Shown piece after piece: positions 9,506 through 18,154 of a stretch of DNA of 64,000 nucleotides. The notes beneath the pieces are model-generated. The model was not told the origin of the DNA and did no database searches. It worked only from the letters and a program-made list of their open reading frames with translations. Location: the NCBI RefSeq assembly GCF_000759675.1, contig NZ_BAWM01000046.1:107563-171562 (forward strand). Reading direction: 5' to 3'. Numbering within the stretch: position 1 is the first letter of the stretch; every line of letters begins with the position of its first letter. This DNA is from Neobacillus niacini. GTDB taxonomy: Bacteria > Bacillota > Bacilli > Bacillales > Cytobacillaceae. Position numbers and translations under genes: made by a program.

Positions 9506-9643
9506 AAATAACATTTTCAATCAATCACTAAACTCCTTACCTCCACAGTCTTGTGTTCATTTTGAACGAGACTGTGTGTGACCGAGAAGCTAAAACTGTG
9601 TGTGTTCAGAGCCTTCAAATTATTATATTTGGAGGTTTTTTGC

Positions 9644-10576
9644 ATGCGTTAAAATGTAAGAAAACATGGTAGAGTTGTAACGACGAGAACTGTCACTGAA
9701 AGCTTTACAATGTGTGAGATGTTTGAACGGTTTATGTGGTTAAAACAGTCAGAAGGTTTAGCACCTCGCACAATTGAGGAATATAGAATACACTTTCAGT
9801 GGTTACAAGATTATCTAGGTCAAGACTTATCAAGGGAGCAAATGACACTTGAATTGTTTCTTGATTGGGTTGATTTCATGTTGAATGATAAGTGTCTTCA
9901 ACCAACTACTGTAAACATTCGAGTAAGAACAATGAGAGCGTTCCTCTGTTGGTGTTACATTGAGGAACTGATTGGAGAACCCGTTCATGAACGCTTCAAG
10001 CCAATTAAGACAGCTGTAGACACAATTGAAGCTCTGTCTGTTGCTGAAATAAAGACATTGTTGAGCTCCTTTAACGATAACACTTTTGTTGGTTACAGAG
10101 ACAAAGTCATGGTCATGGTCTTGTTGGATACAATGGGTAGAATATCAGAATTACTTGCAATGAAGCGTTCGAATGTTGACCACAAAACTGGGACAATTAA
10201 ACTAGAAGCCATGAACACAAAGACCAGAAAAGCTCGTGAGGTTCCTCTTTCAACAAAGTCTTTGAAGCTCTTGAAGGAATACATGAACGAGTCAGAGGAC
10301 TTTAATGAAGACACGTTGTTCCTCACATATGACGGACGCGAAATGTTGTCGAAAACTTGGAGAACAAGTCTCCATGAAGTCGCTGGAATTGCTGGAATAA
10401 AAAAAACTGTTCGTCCACACGTTTTGAGACACACTGGAGCTTTGCTCTACATTATGAACGGTGGAGACCCTTTTAGCTTACAGAAAATACTTGGTCATTC
10501 AGACATTCAAATGACGAATATGGACATTAAACGTCAACACAATTCCTTCAGTCCATTGAAAAACGAATTTAAGTAA
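9644..10576 (+). pseudogene. Tyrosine recombinase (integrase), inactivated
   Basis: GGAGG at 9631-9635 and ATG at 9644 mark the original start, but codon 3 is TAA; the frame then continues without break (NVRKHGRVVTTRTVTESFTM...) to 10576, and the longest intact ORF starts at 9710. It has an N-terminal SAM-like core-binding domain (LAPRTIEEYRIHFQWLQDYL) and a catalytic domain with Arg in MGRISELL, HVLRH, and LGHSDIQMT. The nucleophile position, where LGHSDIQMTNM-Y is expected, carries Asp (GAC), so strand cleavage should be impossible. It sits next to the left att-like repeat, as the integrase of an island would. A GGGAGA/TCTCCC hairpin follows the stop. Confidence 0.85.
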
Positions 10577-10589
10577 AGCCTCCTGTCAT

Positions 10590-10937
10590 ATGGGAGATAT
10601 TTTCTCCCGTTATACCTCCTTTACTAAACTAGTATGTAGTCTATTTATGTTGTTGAAATTTGGGTATCAAGATTTTTTAGAAGAGGGATGTTGCAAAAAC
10701 ACAAAATATATAAACATTAGAAAAGACCAAACACTGCTTGGTGAATTTGTGTATTATAGCGTCCAGAATGAGGTTGTAAACGTCGAAACTGTCACTTTAA
10801 ATAATGTAACAATATCTTTTAAAATGCCAAGAGTGTGGCAAAAAAGCGAGCGAGGACAATCAACAAAAAATTTTAAGAATCCGAGCATTTCTAAGGTCGA
10901 ATGTGAAGTCATTAAATACATCCTGCATAACGAATAA
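10590..10937 (+). CDS. Hypothetical ORF, possibly a remnant
   Basis: A 115-codon frame whose formal start overlaps the hairpin after the integrase and lacks a ribosome site, so the N-terminal ~30 residues are doubtful. The later part (KDQTLLGEFVYYSVQNEVVN, then VTISFKMPRVWQKSERGQST) has a protein-like composition but I do not recognise it. It may be the tail of a gene cut by the integrase insertion. Confidence 0.25.
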   Translation: MGDIFSRYTSFTKLVCSLFMLLKFGYQDFLEEGCCKNTKYINIRKDQTLLGEFVYYSVQNEVVNVETVTLNNVTISFKMPRVWQKSERGQSTKNFKNPSISKVECEVIKYILHNE

Positions 10938-10940
10938 AAA

Positions 10941-11355
10941 GCAAAAAAGAATGTTAAGATTGATGTTTTTACCGAAGAACAAATACGTCAAATGTTGAAC
11001 TTCTATAGACGGTTTAAGCAACTAGAAAAGAGTTATGTTGCTTATCGTGATTACATGATGAAAGTCAATATCCTTGTAACGGGTATTATAAGAGGAGAAA
11101 TCATAAATCTACAGAGGTCAGATATTGATTTTGTCAATCAAATCACTTCTGTTTTCTGAAAGAGCAGAAGGAAGATACCATTCCGATTACAGATAAGTTA
11201 TTCAAGGAATTAGCAGGTTATCAAAGTTTTTACAAAAACATTAAGGGACTTTGAGTGATATTGTGTTTGTAAAAATTCAAAAGCTTTTGAGACACCAAAA
11301 CATTGCTGTAACGATGAAGTATATGGCGATGTGGGGAAATGATTTGCGAGAGTAA
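10941..11355 (+). pseudogene. Second tyrosine recombinase remnant
   Basis: VFTEEQIRQMLNFYRRFKQL and GIIRGEIINLQRSDIDFVNQ are the start of a recombinase catalytic domain with its Arg box. After a stop near 11157 come frames encoding KEQKEDTIPITDKLFKELAG and, after a deletion and shift, KLLRHQNIAVTMKYMAMWGN, which holds the final His and the catalytic Tyr region. The part corresponding to the RHT box is deleted. It shares about 130 bases with the fossil at 7416-7610. Confidence 0.65.
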
Positions 11356-11466
11356 AATGATAGGAAAAATCCATTGAATACATTAAATTTCTAAGTAAGT
11401 AAAAGCTAAGCTTGTTAAGTCTGAAGTAAGAGAATTAGAGGTTAATAAAATTTTATTTTTACGAAA

Positions 11467-11496
11467 GCTGTTAGCGAGACTAACAGCACTTTTTTG
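11467..11496 (+). terminator. Hairpin terminator
   Basis: GCTGTTAG-cgaga-CTAACAGC followed by a T tract, between the integrase fossil and the STAND gene. The rest of 11356-11638 is promoter-type AT-rich DNA. Confidence 0.75.
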
Positions 11497-11638
11497 TTTT
11501 ACTGCATTCACCCAGATAATTTATTCCCCTTTTTTTGAATAGACAGTATTGATAAAAATGGATAAAATTAGTATTAAAAGATAAAAATTTACTCGAATAT
11601 TGTCAATGGCTACTAATTAAAGTATAGGAGGTTTTAGT

Positions 11639-13864
11639 ATGGCATACGATTATGGAGTTTTATCACCAGATGAATTTGAAAAATTATCACATGACCTTTT
11701 AGAGAAACATTTACAAATAGAATTAGAACGATTTAAACCTGGTAAGGATGGGGGTATCGATTTAAGACACTATCAAAATAAAGAGGAGGCATTAATAGTT
11801 CAGTGTAAAAGATATAAAAACTATACAAGTTTAAGAAAAACTTTAGAAGATGAAGTGGAAAAAGTTATAAAACTAAATCCAAGTAGATACATAGTTACTA
11901 CATCAGTTCCTCTTTCAGCAGTTAATAAGTCTGAAATCCAGAGAATTTTTAAGGGGTATATCAAGACACCCAATGATATTTTTGGAAAAGATGATTTCGA
12001 TGATTTGTTAGATAGCCATCCTGATGTTGAGAAGAGACATTTTAAACTATGGTTATCAAATGTAAGCATTATGGAAAAGATGATTCATAATAATATCATG
12101 AACAGGTCTGAGTTTACAGAAGTAGAGATAAAAAAAGATATACAACTTTATGTAGAAAATGAAAGTTTGGTAGAGGCTCGTAAAATTCTAAAAGAGAGAA
12201 ATACTGTGATTCTATCTGGAATACCAGGTGTTGGAAAAACAACCTTGGCAAAGATGTTAATATTGGAGTTATCTATCAAAGATTATGAGATTGTGAGTGT
12301 CTCAAGAGATATTGATGAAGCTGAATCTGTTTTCCAAAACGGAAAAAAACAGGTTTTTTATTATGATGATTTTTTAGGTAGTAATTTCTTGGAAGATAAA
12401 TTAGATAAAAATGAGGATAAGAGGTTAATTTCTTTTATTGAGAAGATTAAACGGAATGGAAATAATGAAAAAAAGTTTATTATGACTACTAGAGAGTATA
12501 TTCTCAATCAAGCTAGGATGAAGTACGAAGTTCTTAATAGAGAGCAGATTGAACTTACAAAACATGTAGTAGATGTTAAACAATATACCAACTTTGTAAA
12601 AGCTAAAATATTGTATAACCACTTATATTTTTCTGAAATTACTCCTCTATACATTACAGCTTTATTAATGGACAGAAATTACATGAAAATTATTAATCAT
12701 AGGAATTACAATCCACGAGTTATTGAAGCTATGACAAAACAACTCAATACTCTTATCAGTCCTGAAGATTATGTGGATAGGTTTTTAGAGGCATTAAACA
12801 ATCCTATTAATATTTGGGAACACGCACTAAAACACCAAATAAGTGAACAATCTAGATATATTTTATATATATTAACACTTGTAGGACAATCTTTTTCTGT
12901 AGAAAGATTAAATGAGTATTATAGAAATTATTGCTTGGAAATTACTTTACCCTACAGAGAAGATGATTATTCGAACGGATTAGGAGAGTTAGAAAATACA
13001 TTTATTACAATACTTCGTGAATTTTCAAAGACAAATCCATCAAAAGTCACAGGGATTAAAGCTGGGTTTCAAAACCCATCTATAAGGGATTTTATGTTTA
13101 AATATCTGCAAAATAGACCGGAAATATTTATCTCATTTTGGAGGAGTTGTCTTGATTTTGATAATATGATTAAGGTTTTCTCAATTAGAGAAAAAGAAGG
13201 TAAAATTTTCCTTGATGATAGGATGGTTAAAATTTTTTCTGATATAATAATTGAAAAATATTCTACTTTAAAAAAGTCAGATGATGTTAATTTAGATTGG
13301 ATTAAAAAATTGGTTGAATTCTTTAATATTAATATTACTAGTAATATTCGTGAATTAGTGGTAAGAGAAGTTAAAACGTTAAGGAACCTATATAAGCTAA
13401 ACTACAATGATAAAGAAATTTTAATAAAAATAATTCCCGAATTGATAGGTGTATTAGAGGATAAAGAGATTTTATTAATGCTTACTGAGATAGTGGAAAA
13501 TATAGAAGAATTTTATGAAGTTGAACTATTATCGGAAATAAAAATAAGTATCCCCTCTTTTTACAAAAAATTAGATGAAAAAGTAAATTTTCATTTAACT
13601 TTACGAAAATTAATACAATGGGAGATTGAATTTGCAGAAGAGGATACAAGTTATGATTATTACTCATTAATGGATTCTATATATGGATTTCAAGAAACCT
13701 TTAATTTAGATTTAGAGCAATACATTGAAAAGATTCAAGAATATGTCTCTGAAGAACCAGATTATGAACCCGATTATGATGATGATAGACATTTTGATTA
13801 TGATGGACCTTCGGGTGATTCAACTGAATTAATAGATGATATGTTTGACACACTTTTACGTTAG
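11639..13864 (+). CDS. Mrr-type nuclease fused to a STAND (nSTAND3-like) ATPase, probable antiphage protein
   Basis: A 741-residue cytoplasmic protein. Residues ~1-110 form a restriction-endonuclease (Mrr_cat) domain: LSPDEFEKLSHDLLEKHL, GKDGGIDLRHY and VQCKRY give the D...QxK active site. Residues ~190-330 form a P-loop ATPase: Walker A GIPGVGKTTLAKM, Walker B-like QVFYYDDFLG, and MTTREYIL as sensor 1, in the style of nSTAND3/NACHT proteins. The remainder is a helical repeat-like sensor ending in a very acidic tail (EEPDYEPDYDDDRHFDYDGP). Nuclease-STAND fusions sense phage proteins and degrade DNA; that role is inferred here. AGGAGG precedes the ATG. It is a single gene, cargo of the island, followed by a terminator at 13997. 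Confidence 0.82.
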   Translation: MAYDYGVLSPDEFEKLSHDLLEKHLQIELERFKPGKDGGIDLRHYQNKEEALIVQCKRYKNYTSLRKTLEDEVEKVIKLNPSRYIVTTSVPLSAVNKSEIQRIFKGYIKTPNDIFGKDDFDDLLDSHPDVEKRHFKLWLSNVSIMEKMIHNNIMNRSEFTEVEIKKDIQLYVENESLVEARKILKERNTVILSGIPGVGKTTLAKMLILELSIKDYEIVSVSRDIDEAESVFQNGKKQVFYYDDFLGSNFLEDKLDKNEDKRLISFIEKIKRNGNNEKKFIMTTREYILNQARMKYEVLNREQIELTKHVVDVKQYTNFVKAKILYNHLYFSEITPLYITALLMDRNYMKIINHRNYNPRVIEAMTKQLNTLISPEDYVDRFLEALNNPINIWEHALKHQISEQSRYILYILTLVGQSFSVERLNEYYRNYCLEITLPYREDDYSNGLGELENTFITILREFSKTNPSKVTGIKAGFQNPSIRDFMFKYLQNRPEIFISFWRSCLDFDNMIKVFSIREKEGKIFLDDRMVKIFSDIIIEKYSTLKKSDDVNLDWIKKLVEFFNINITSNIRELVVREVKTLRNLYKLNYNDKEILIKIIPELIGVLEDKEILLMLTEIVENIEEFYEVELLSEIKISIPSFYKKLDEKVNFHLTLRKLIQWEIEFAEEDTSYDYYSLMDSIYGFQETFNLDLEQYIEKIQEYVSEEPDYEPDYDDDRHFDYDGPSGDSTELIDDMFDTLLR

Positions 13865-13996
13865 CTTTTTAATTTCATATGGAGATATACGAGGAAACCA
13901 TTTTTGTTCAAAAATTTGTTACTTGATAGTAAATGTTAAATTTACGAGAGAATGAGATAAATTTTAAATAAAAGAAGGATTTTATTCGTTTTCAAT

Positions 13997-14019
13997 AAAC
14001 AGTCCCTTGGGCTGTTTTT
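13997..14019 (+). terminator. Terminator of the STAND gene
   Basis: AAACAG-tcccttggg-CTGTTT with an inner CCC/GGG pairing, followed by T residues. Confidence 0.65.
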
Positions 14020-14148
14020 CTTTTTATAAGGCTATTATTTGAAAATCCATTGAAATTTAATCAAATAACTTAACATTGAGACTGTAATGCTCTGTAGGTC
14101 TTGATAGTGAAACCAAGTGACTACACAGCTGAAACACTTGATTTGATT

Positions 14149-14156
14149 GAATTTCT
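14149..14156 (+). repeat. Left target duplication of the IS66 composite
   Basis: GAATTTCT directly abuts the left IS66 end (GTAAGCCCG). The identical octamer abuts the inverted IS66 end at 17935-17942. Eight bases is the standard IS66 duplication length. Confidence 0.8.
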
Positions 14157-14239
14157 GTAAGCCCGTAGTCAAACAACGCATATAAAACCGCAGCATCTCC
14201 TGGTATGATCAACTTATCAATTTAAGAAGGTGCTTTCAT

Positions 14240-14434
14240 ATGCCAAAACGGCAACTAACAATTGTACCCGTTACATTACATACCGAAATCGAAAATACTA
14301 CCTCGAAAGTTCCAGCAGTGCCTTCCTCAAATCCTACTTGCATGATCAAAACCGGCAACGTTGAAATTTCCTTCTTCAATGGCGTTGATGAGCACATCAT
14401 CCAAACCGTCATGAGGGAGCTGAAAAATCAATGA
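14240..14434 (+). CDS. tnpA: IS66 TnpA-like accessory protein (short form)
   Basis: A 64-residue protein starting 13-14 bases after AAGAAGGTG. Its end overlaps the tnpB start (ATGA type, 14431-14434), the normal IS66 arrangement. It matches only the C-terminal, VEISFFNGVDEHIIQTVMRE-like part of TnpA; the usual N-terminal helix-turn-helix is absent, so it may be a natural short variant or an internal deletion. TnpA assists transposition, with no known enzymatic function. Confidence 0.65.
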   Translation: MPKRQLTIVPVTLHTEIENTTSKVPAVPSSNPTCMIKTGNVEISFFNGVDEHIIQTVMRELKNQ

Positions 14435-14784
14435 AGCACGATTATACAAGTGTAAAAAATATTTACATTATTTGTGGTAAAACGGATATGAGAAAAGGGA
14501 TTGATGGCCTGGCATCACTAATTCAAGATTCTTTCGAACTTGATCCATACAGCGATTCTATTTTTCTATTTTCCGGATGGAGTAAAGACCGATATAAATG
14601 CTTGTATTTTGATGGTGATGGATTCGCCATGCTTTATAAGCGTTTAGATAACGGAAAACTTCAATGGCCTAAAGATGAAAATGCAGTGCGTAATCTATCG
14701 CAAAAAGAGATTCGTTGGTTACTAGAAGGCTTATCAATTGAGCAACCAAAAGCGATTCAACCATCATTAAAAGGAGTGTTTTAA
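14431..14784 (+). CDS. tnpB: IS66 TnpB accessory protein
   Basis: 117 residues with the IS66 Orf2 signature IYIICGKTDMRKGIDGLASL at the N-terminus, then SIFLFSGWSKDRYKCLYFDG and DGFAMLYKRLDNGKLQWP. TnpB is required for IS66 transposition but has no known catalytic residues. It overlaps tnpA by four bases, so translation is likely coupled. The length is normal and no lesion is seen. Confidence 0.9.
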   Translation: MKHDYTSVKNIYIICGKTDMRKGIDGLASLIQDSFELDPYSDSIFLFSGWSKDRYKCLYFDGDGFAMLYKRLDNGKLQWPKDENAVRNLSQKEIRWLLEGLSIEQPKAIQPSLKGVF

Positions 14785-14863
14785 GGCAGGACCCATTACA
14801 AAAAAACTCTCTATTTTCAGCTATTCAACATGTTATAATAGACAGCACGAATACGAACGGCAA

Positions 14864-16434
14864 GTGGTGAATAAATTGGGGAACGCTTCTTCTAATAACG
14901 AAAAAGTCATTCAACTTCTTGAAGAACAATTGGCTTATATGAAACAACAAAACACAGGCTTATCGAAACAGATCGAAGCGTTAACTGAGCAAGTTCGCCA
15001 TTTAACAAAGCTTTTATATGGATCGAAAACGGAAAAGTCAAAATACAACACACCTGACGGACAAGCATCTTTATTTGAGGGTGACTCGTCTTTTGGCGAA
15101 ACTGAGCACACAGTAGAACAAAGCCAGCAGATGATTTCATATACTGTTGTACGAAGTATTCAAAAGAAAAAGAGAAACGACTCATTACATGATGGAGTCG
15201 AAATTGAAGTCGTTCACCATTATCCAGAAGATAAGGTATGCGACTGTTGCCAAGGCCAAATGATAGAAATTGGCAGCACAATTGTACGAGAAGAAGCAAA
15301 AATTATTCTTGCAAAAATGGTGAAAGTGCAGCATATTGAGCATGCCTTTGGATGCCAGGACTGTAAGGGTGATTCATCAAAGCAGGCGCAAATTAAACGT
15401 GGAAAAGCAACGTAACCAGCAATTCAACGTAGCAGTGCAAGCCCTAGCGTTCTTGCCAAAGTTATCTATGATAAATTTGTTCAATACTTACCTCTTTACC
15501 GCCAGGTAAAGGAATGGGAACGCTATGGTCTAAATACCAATGATAAGAACCTTTCAAACTGGGTCATTCGCGCATCACACGATTGGCTATTACCGATTTA
15601 CGAACGGATGAAAGAGTTGATGATGACTAAATCCCTTTTACATGTCGACGAAACTTATGGGCAAATTATTAACCGATCCGACGGAAAATCTGGTCAAACC
15701 AATGCCTATAATTGGGTGATCGAAGTGTTCCGTGCCAAGGTCCTCCAATAACACTCTTTCAAAGCGCTTTATCACGGGCTCGGTCAGTCCTTGAAAGTTT
15801 CATAGAAGGTTTTTCTGGAACGATTATTTGTGATGGTTATTCTGCCTATGATAAGTTAAAAGGTGTTTCCTTCGCAAATTGTTTCGCCCATGTTCGTCGT
15901 TATTGGTTGAAAGCAGACAGCAAAAATGGCCGAATTGGTGTGAACTTTTGTGATGATTTATATCGACTCGAAAGGAAATTTAAACATTTGACTCCGAGTA
16001 AGCGACGAAAGAAACGCCAAAAATATTCGAAGCCAATAGTTGATAAATTCCTAGAATGGGTTGAAACTTCACCATTCTTGGGTAAAAATACCCTGGCAAA
16101 GACAGCTGAATACACATTGAACAGGGTAAATGGACTCAGAGCATTCTTGAATGATGGGCGCATAGAAATCGATAATAATCCAGCAGAAAATGCCATCCGA
16201 CCAAATATTCTAGGGCGCAAAAACTGGTTATTTTCGGTTAGTAAAGCTGGTGCAGGATCGAATGCCATCTGTTTGAGTATCGCAGAAACAGCCAAAAGTA
16301 ACAGCGTTGATTTCTATGAGTACATAAAGAAACTATTTACGGATCTACCAAATCTCAGCATCCATCAAAACCCTGAGATTTCAGATCAATACTTGCCCTG
16401 GTCAAAAATGATTCAGACAGAATGCAAAAAATAA
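14864..16434 (+). pseudogene. tnpC: IS66 TnpC transposase, broken by a stop and a frameshift
   Basis: A GTG start at 14864 leads into the coiled-coil N-terminus (LEEQLAYMKQQNTGLSKQIE) and the zinc-binding segment (CDCCQGQM). TAA at 15413-15415 interrupts the frame, which then continues (PAIQRSSASPSVLAKVIYDK, LLHVDETYGQI with the first catalytic Asp) until a shift near 15720-15755. The last part, from about 15752 to 16434, holds the second Asp (IICDGYSAYDKL) and the Glu (IDNNPAENAIR). All three DDE residues survive but in separate frames, so the transposase is dead and mobility would need a helper. Confidence 0.88.
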
Positions 16435-16537
16435 ATAAAATAAGCCGTAATTCGATCAATAAAATCAGAATTTACGGCTATTTGTAATGCGTACCGGAAG
16501 GTGCGCATTTTTATAATTCGGGCTTACTGTTTAAATA

Positions 16538-16565
16538 AAAAAGCAATCCTTTTTGGGGATTGCAA
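16538..16565 (-). terminator. Terminator of the HEPN gene
   Basis: GCAATCC-tttttg-GGGATTGC, with AAAAAA/TTTATT flanks; on the minus strand it lies just after the HEPN stop. Confidence 0.65.
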
Positions 16566-16570
16566 TAAAT

Positions 16571-17623
16571 TTAAAGAATATCTGTAACACCACTCTCAAG
16601 TTTCTCTCTTACATCTGAATAAAATTTAGTGTAATCCGTTTCCCTTATTGCTAGAATAGCAAGTTGTGTATTCGTGTTTAGAGGCTTCTCTTCATCTAGA
16701 AAACTAATCATTTGCCTATTATTTTTTACTTCATTGTACATTGATACAAACCAATAATTTAAGAGAACAACTCTCACGAATTCTTTAAGTTCCTCATATA
16801 AGGCGTATGTTATTCTATCTGTTCTTTGTCCGTGAATATACTTCGAACGTTCATCATACAATTTTTTTATTCTTGAATAGATTTCATCTTTCTTATCTTT
16901 ATCAAAAATTAACTTACTTGTATAAGTTGAAACTTTTTCAGCAATTTTCTCTTTGTCGTAATTAAATAACGATTCAAGTGATGCGAATAGACATAAAAGT
17001 TTTACTGGGATGTTATTAACAGAAAAAGAATGATTAAAATACTCTAGGGCACGACTATAATCTTTATTTGTACTCATCATTTCTGTCATTAAATCCCAAC
17101 GTATATGCAATCTTAGTCTATCTGATTGTAATTCCAAGTTATTTTTTGAAAACCTAGAAGTATGGTTCAATGGCGAGAAATTTTGCATAAAAAAGAACTT
17201 TTCTATAAAGTCCATTTCTTCATCGTAAACCTCAAGTTTTATTACTGGGATAAAAATATCAAGGTTTGTTACCAATCTAAGTACTTTTTCAAGGTATAGG
17301 ACTTTGTTAAATAATTCATTAAGGTTCTTTTCAACGTATTTTTTTATACGATTTTTTGATGCCCCAATATTATTTGAAACCTCAATTTCAATTGGATTAT
17401 CATTTTCAAAGCAACAATAATAATGTTTTTCATCGCCATTAAATTGCATACACCAAGAGAAGAGATTAGGATTTGCGAAATATGGATTAGCATTAAATGC
17501 TTCTTCGTATTTCGTTAAGTCTATTTGTTTTTGTTTGAAAACGAACTCGTCCACACTATAATCGTTTTCCATGGGATATAATCCGTATACTACTGCTTCA
17601 TACTTCAATTTTAACTTTTTCAT
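16571..17623 (-). CDS. Apea-like HEPN domain protein, cargo of the IS66 composite
   Basis: A 350-residue soluble protein. The C-terminal third matches the Apea-like HEPN fold: LLCLFASLESLFNYDKEKIA, then IKKLYDERSKYIHG, where R259 and H264 form the Rx4H catalytic motif of HEPN ribonucleases. The N-terminal ~200 residues are unfamiliar beta-rich sequence (VYGLYPMENDYSVDEFVFKQ; HYYCCFENDNPIEIEVSNNI), probably a sensor or binding module. HEPN proteins often cut RNA on phage infection and cause abortive infection; this role is inferred. It lies between two IS66 ends, is expressed toward the intact arm, and has its own terminator. AAGGGGAAAAA precedes the ATG. Confidence 0.75.
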   Translation of the reverse strand: MKKLKLKYEAVVYGLYPMENDYSVDEFVFKQKQIDLTKYEEAFNANPYFANPNLFSWCMQFNGDEKHYYCCFENDNPIEIEVSNNIGASKNRIKKYVEKNLNELFNKVLYLEKVLRLVTNLDIFIPVIKLEVYDEEMDFIEKFFFMQNFSPLNHTSRFSKNNLELQSDRLRLHIRWDLMTEMMSTNKDYSRALEYFNHSFSVNNIPVKLLCLFASLESLFNYDKEKIAEKVSTYTSKLIFDKDKKDEIYSRIKKLYDERSKYIHGQRTDRITYALYEELKEFVRVVLLNYWFVSMYNEVKNNRQMISFLDEEKPLNTNTQLAILAIRETDYTKFYSDVREKLESGVTDIL

Positions 17624-17746
17624 TTTTTCCCCTTTTTGATTTTTATTTTACAGCAATGGATATTAAAAGTGACCATTTAGTCTAACTTTTCTTAACGTAA
17701 GCGTCAAATTCTTCCCACCTAGCTATAAATCTCCATCTTATGTCAT

Positions 17747-17780
17747 AATCTCCTCAAGGAAATACATGAGGAGGTTTTTT
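17747..17780 (+). terminator. Hairpin terminator inside the composite
   Basis: CTCCTCA-aggaaataca-TGAGGAG followed by GTTTTTT. It precedes a very short frame at 17783-17836 (MEIMDFQKEWELRIDNG) that resembles the N-terminus of an IS66 TnpA and stops where the IS66 end remnant begins. Confidence 0.6.
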
Positions 17781-17830
17781 AATGGAAATAATGGATTTTC
17801 AAAAGGAATGGGAACTCCGAATAGACAATG

Positions 17831-17934
17831 GTTAGTTTTTGTTGTGGCATATGAAAGCACCTCCCTTAAATTGATACATTCATAGTACCAAGAGGCGCTG
17901 CGTGTTTATATGCGTTGTTTGATTGGGGGCTTAC
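17831..17934 (-). mobile_element. Inverted IS66 left-end remnant (right arm of composite)
   Basis: Read on the minus strand it runs GTAAGCCCC..., then matches the left 100 bases of the IS at 14157 through ATATGCCA at the tnpA start, with scattered differences (e.g. CATATGAAAGCACC and GTTTATATGCGTTGTTTGA on the plus strand). All coding sequence is lost. Confidence 0.85.
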
Positions 17935-17942
17935 GAATTTCT
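17935..17942 (+). repeat. Right target duplication of the IS66 composite
   Basis: GAATTTCT, identical to 14149-14156, immediately after the outer inverted end. Confidence 0.8.
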
Positions 17943-17977
17943 TGGCTATGAAGGCAGCTCCACAGTCTTCAAAACTA

Positions 17978-18025
17978 CTTGAGACCTGCGTGCCAGGTCT
18001 GCTGGGTTCGATTCTAGGCGGTCCC
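17978..18025 (+). repeat. Right att-like repeat resembling tRNA-Sec
   Basis: It shares the 37-base core of 9453-9489 with one mismatch, then diverges (CTAGGCGGTCCCA instead of CCCACGCAGTCCCA). Just upstream, AGT-CTTCAAA-ACT (17964-17976) looks like an anticodon arm with a UCA anticodon, which is that of selenocysteine tRNA, but its stem is only three pairs and no 5' acceptor strand is seen. It looks like a decayed or partial selC gene. A terminator and a truncated integrase follow. Confidence 0.45.
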
Positions 18026-18054
18026 AAAAATGTTGACACTATTACAGATTTAAC

Positions 18055-18088
18055 CCGTACAGTGAGTTTTTCACTCGTGCGGTTTTTT
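18055..18088 (+). terminator. Terminator after the right att-like repeat
   Basis: CCGTACAGTGAG-tttt-TCACTCGTGCGG pairs with few mismatches and is followed by TTTTTT, as after a tRNA gene. Confidence 0.7.
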
Positions 18089-18154
18089 GTTTATTTTCGG
18101 TAGACCGTTGAAGACAGATGAATAAGGAGTGCGTAAACCAATATGGTATAAAAA

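Larger units (their letters stand above)
14157..16527 (+). mobile_element. IS66-family insertion sequence (left arm)
   Basis: The ends are GTAAGCCCG (14157) and its inverse CGGGCTTAC (16519-16527). Inside are tnpA, tnpB and a broken tnpC in the usual order. A hairpin near the right end (AGCCGTAAATTC-like arms, 16443-16480) may stop transcription. Direct flanks of this single IS do not match each other, which fits its being one arm of a composite. Confidence 0.85.
14157..17934. mobile_element. IS66-family composite transposon carrying a HEPN gene
   Basis: The left boundary is the left end of a nearly full IS66 element (GTAAGCCCG at 14157). The right boundary is an inverted copy of the same left end (terminating GGGGGCTTAC at 17934). 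Both are flanked by GAATTTCT. The unit therefore has two IS66 left ends facing outward, with a 1.05-kb minus-strand HEPN gene between them. The right IS66 copy survives only as ~104 bases. This geometry is what is expected if the whole 3.8-kb unit transposed once. Confidence 0.75.

Noticed and set aside
17915..18103. 62-codon ORF over the right att-like repeat
   Set aside because: It spans an IS66 end, the target duplication and the tRNA-like repeat, has no ribosome site and no protein character.
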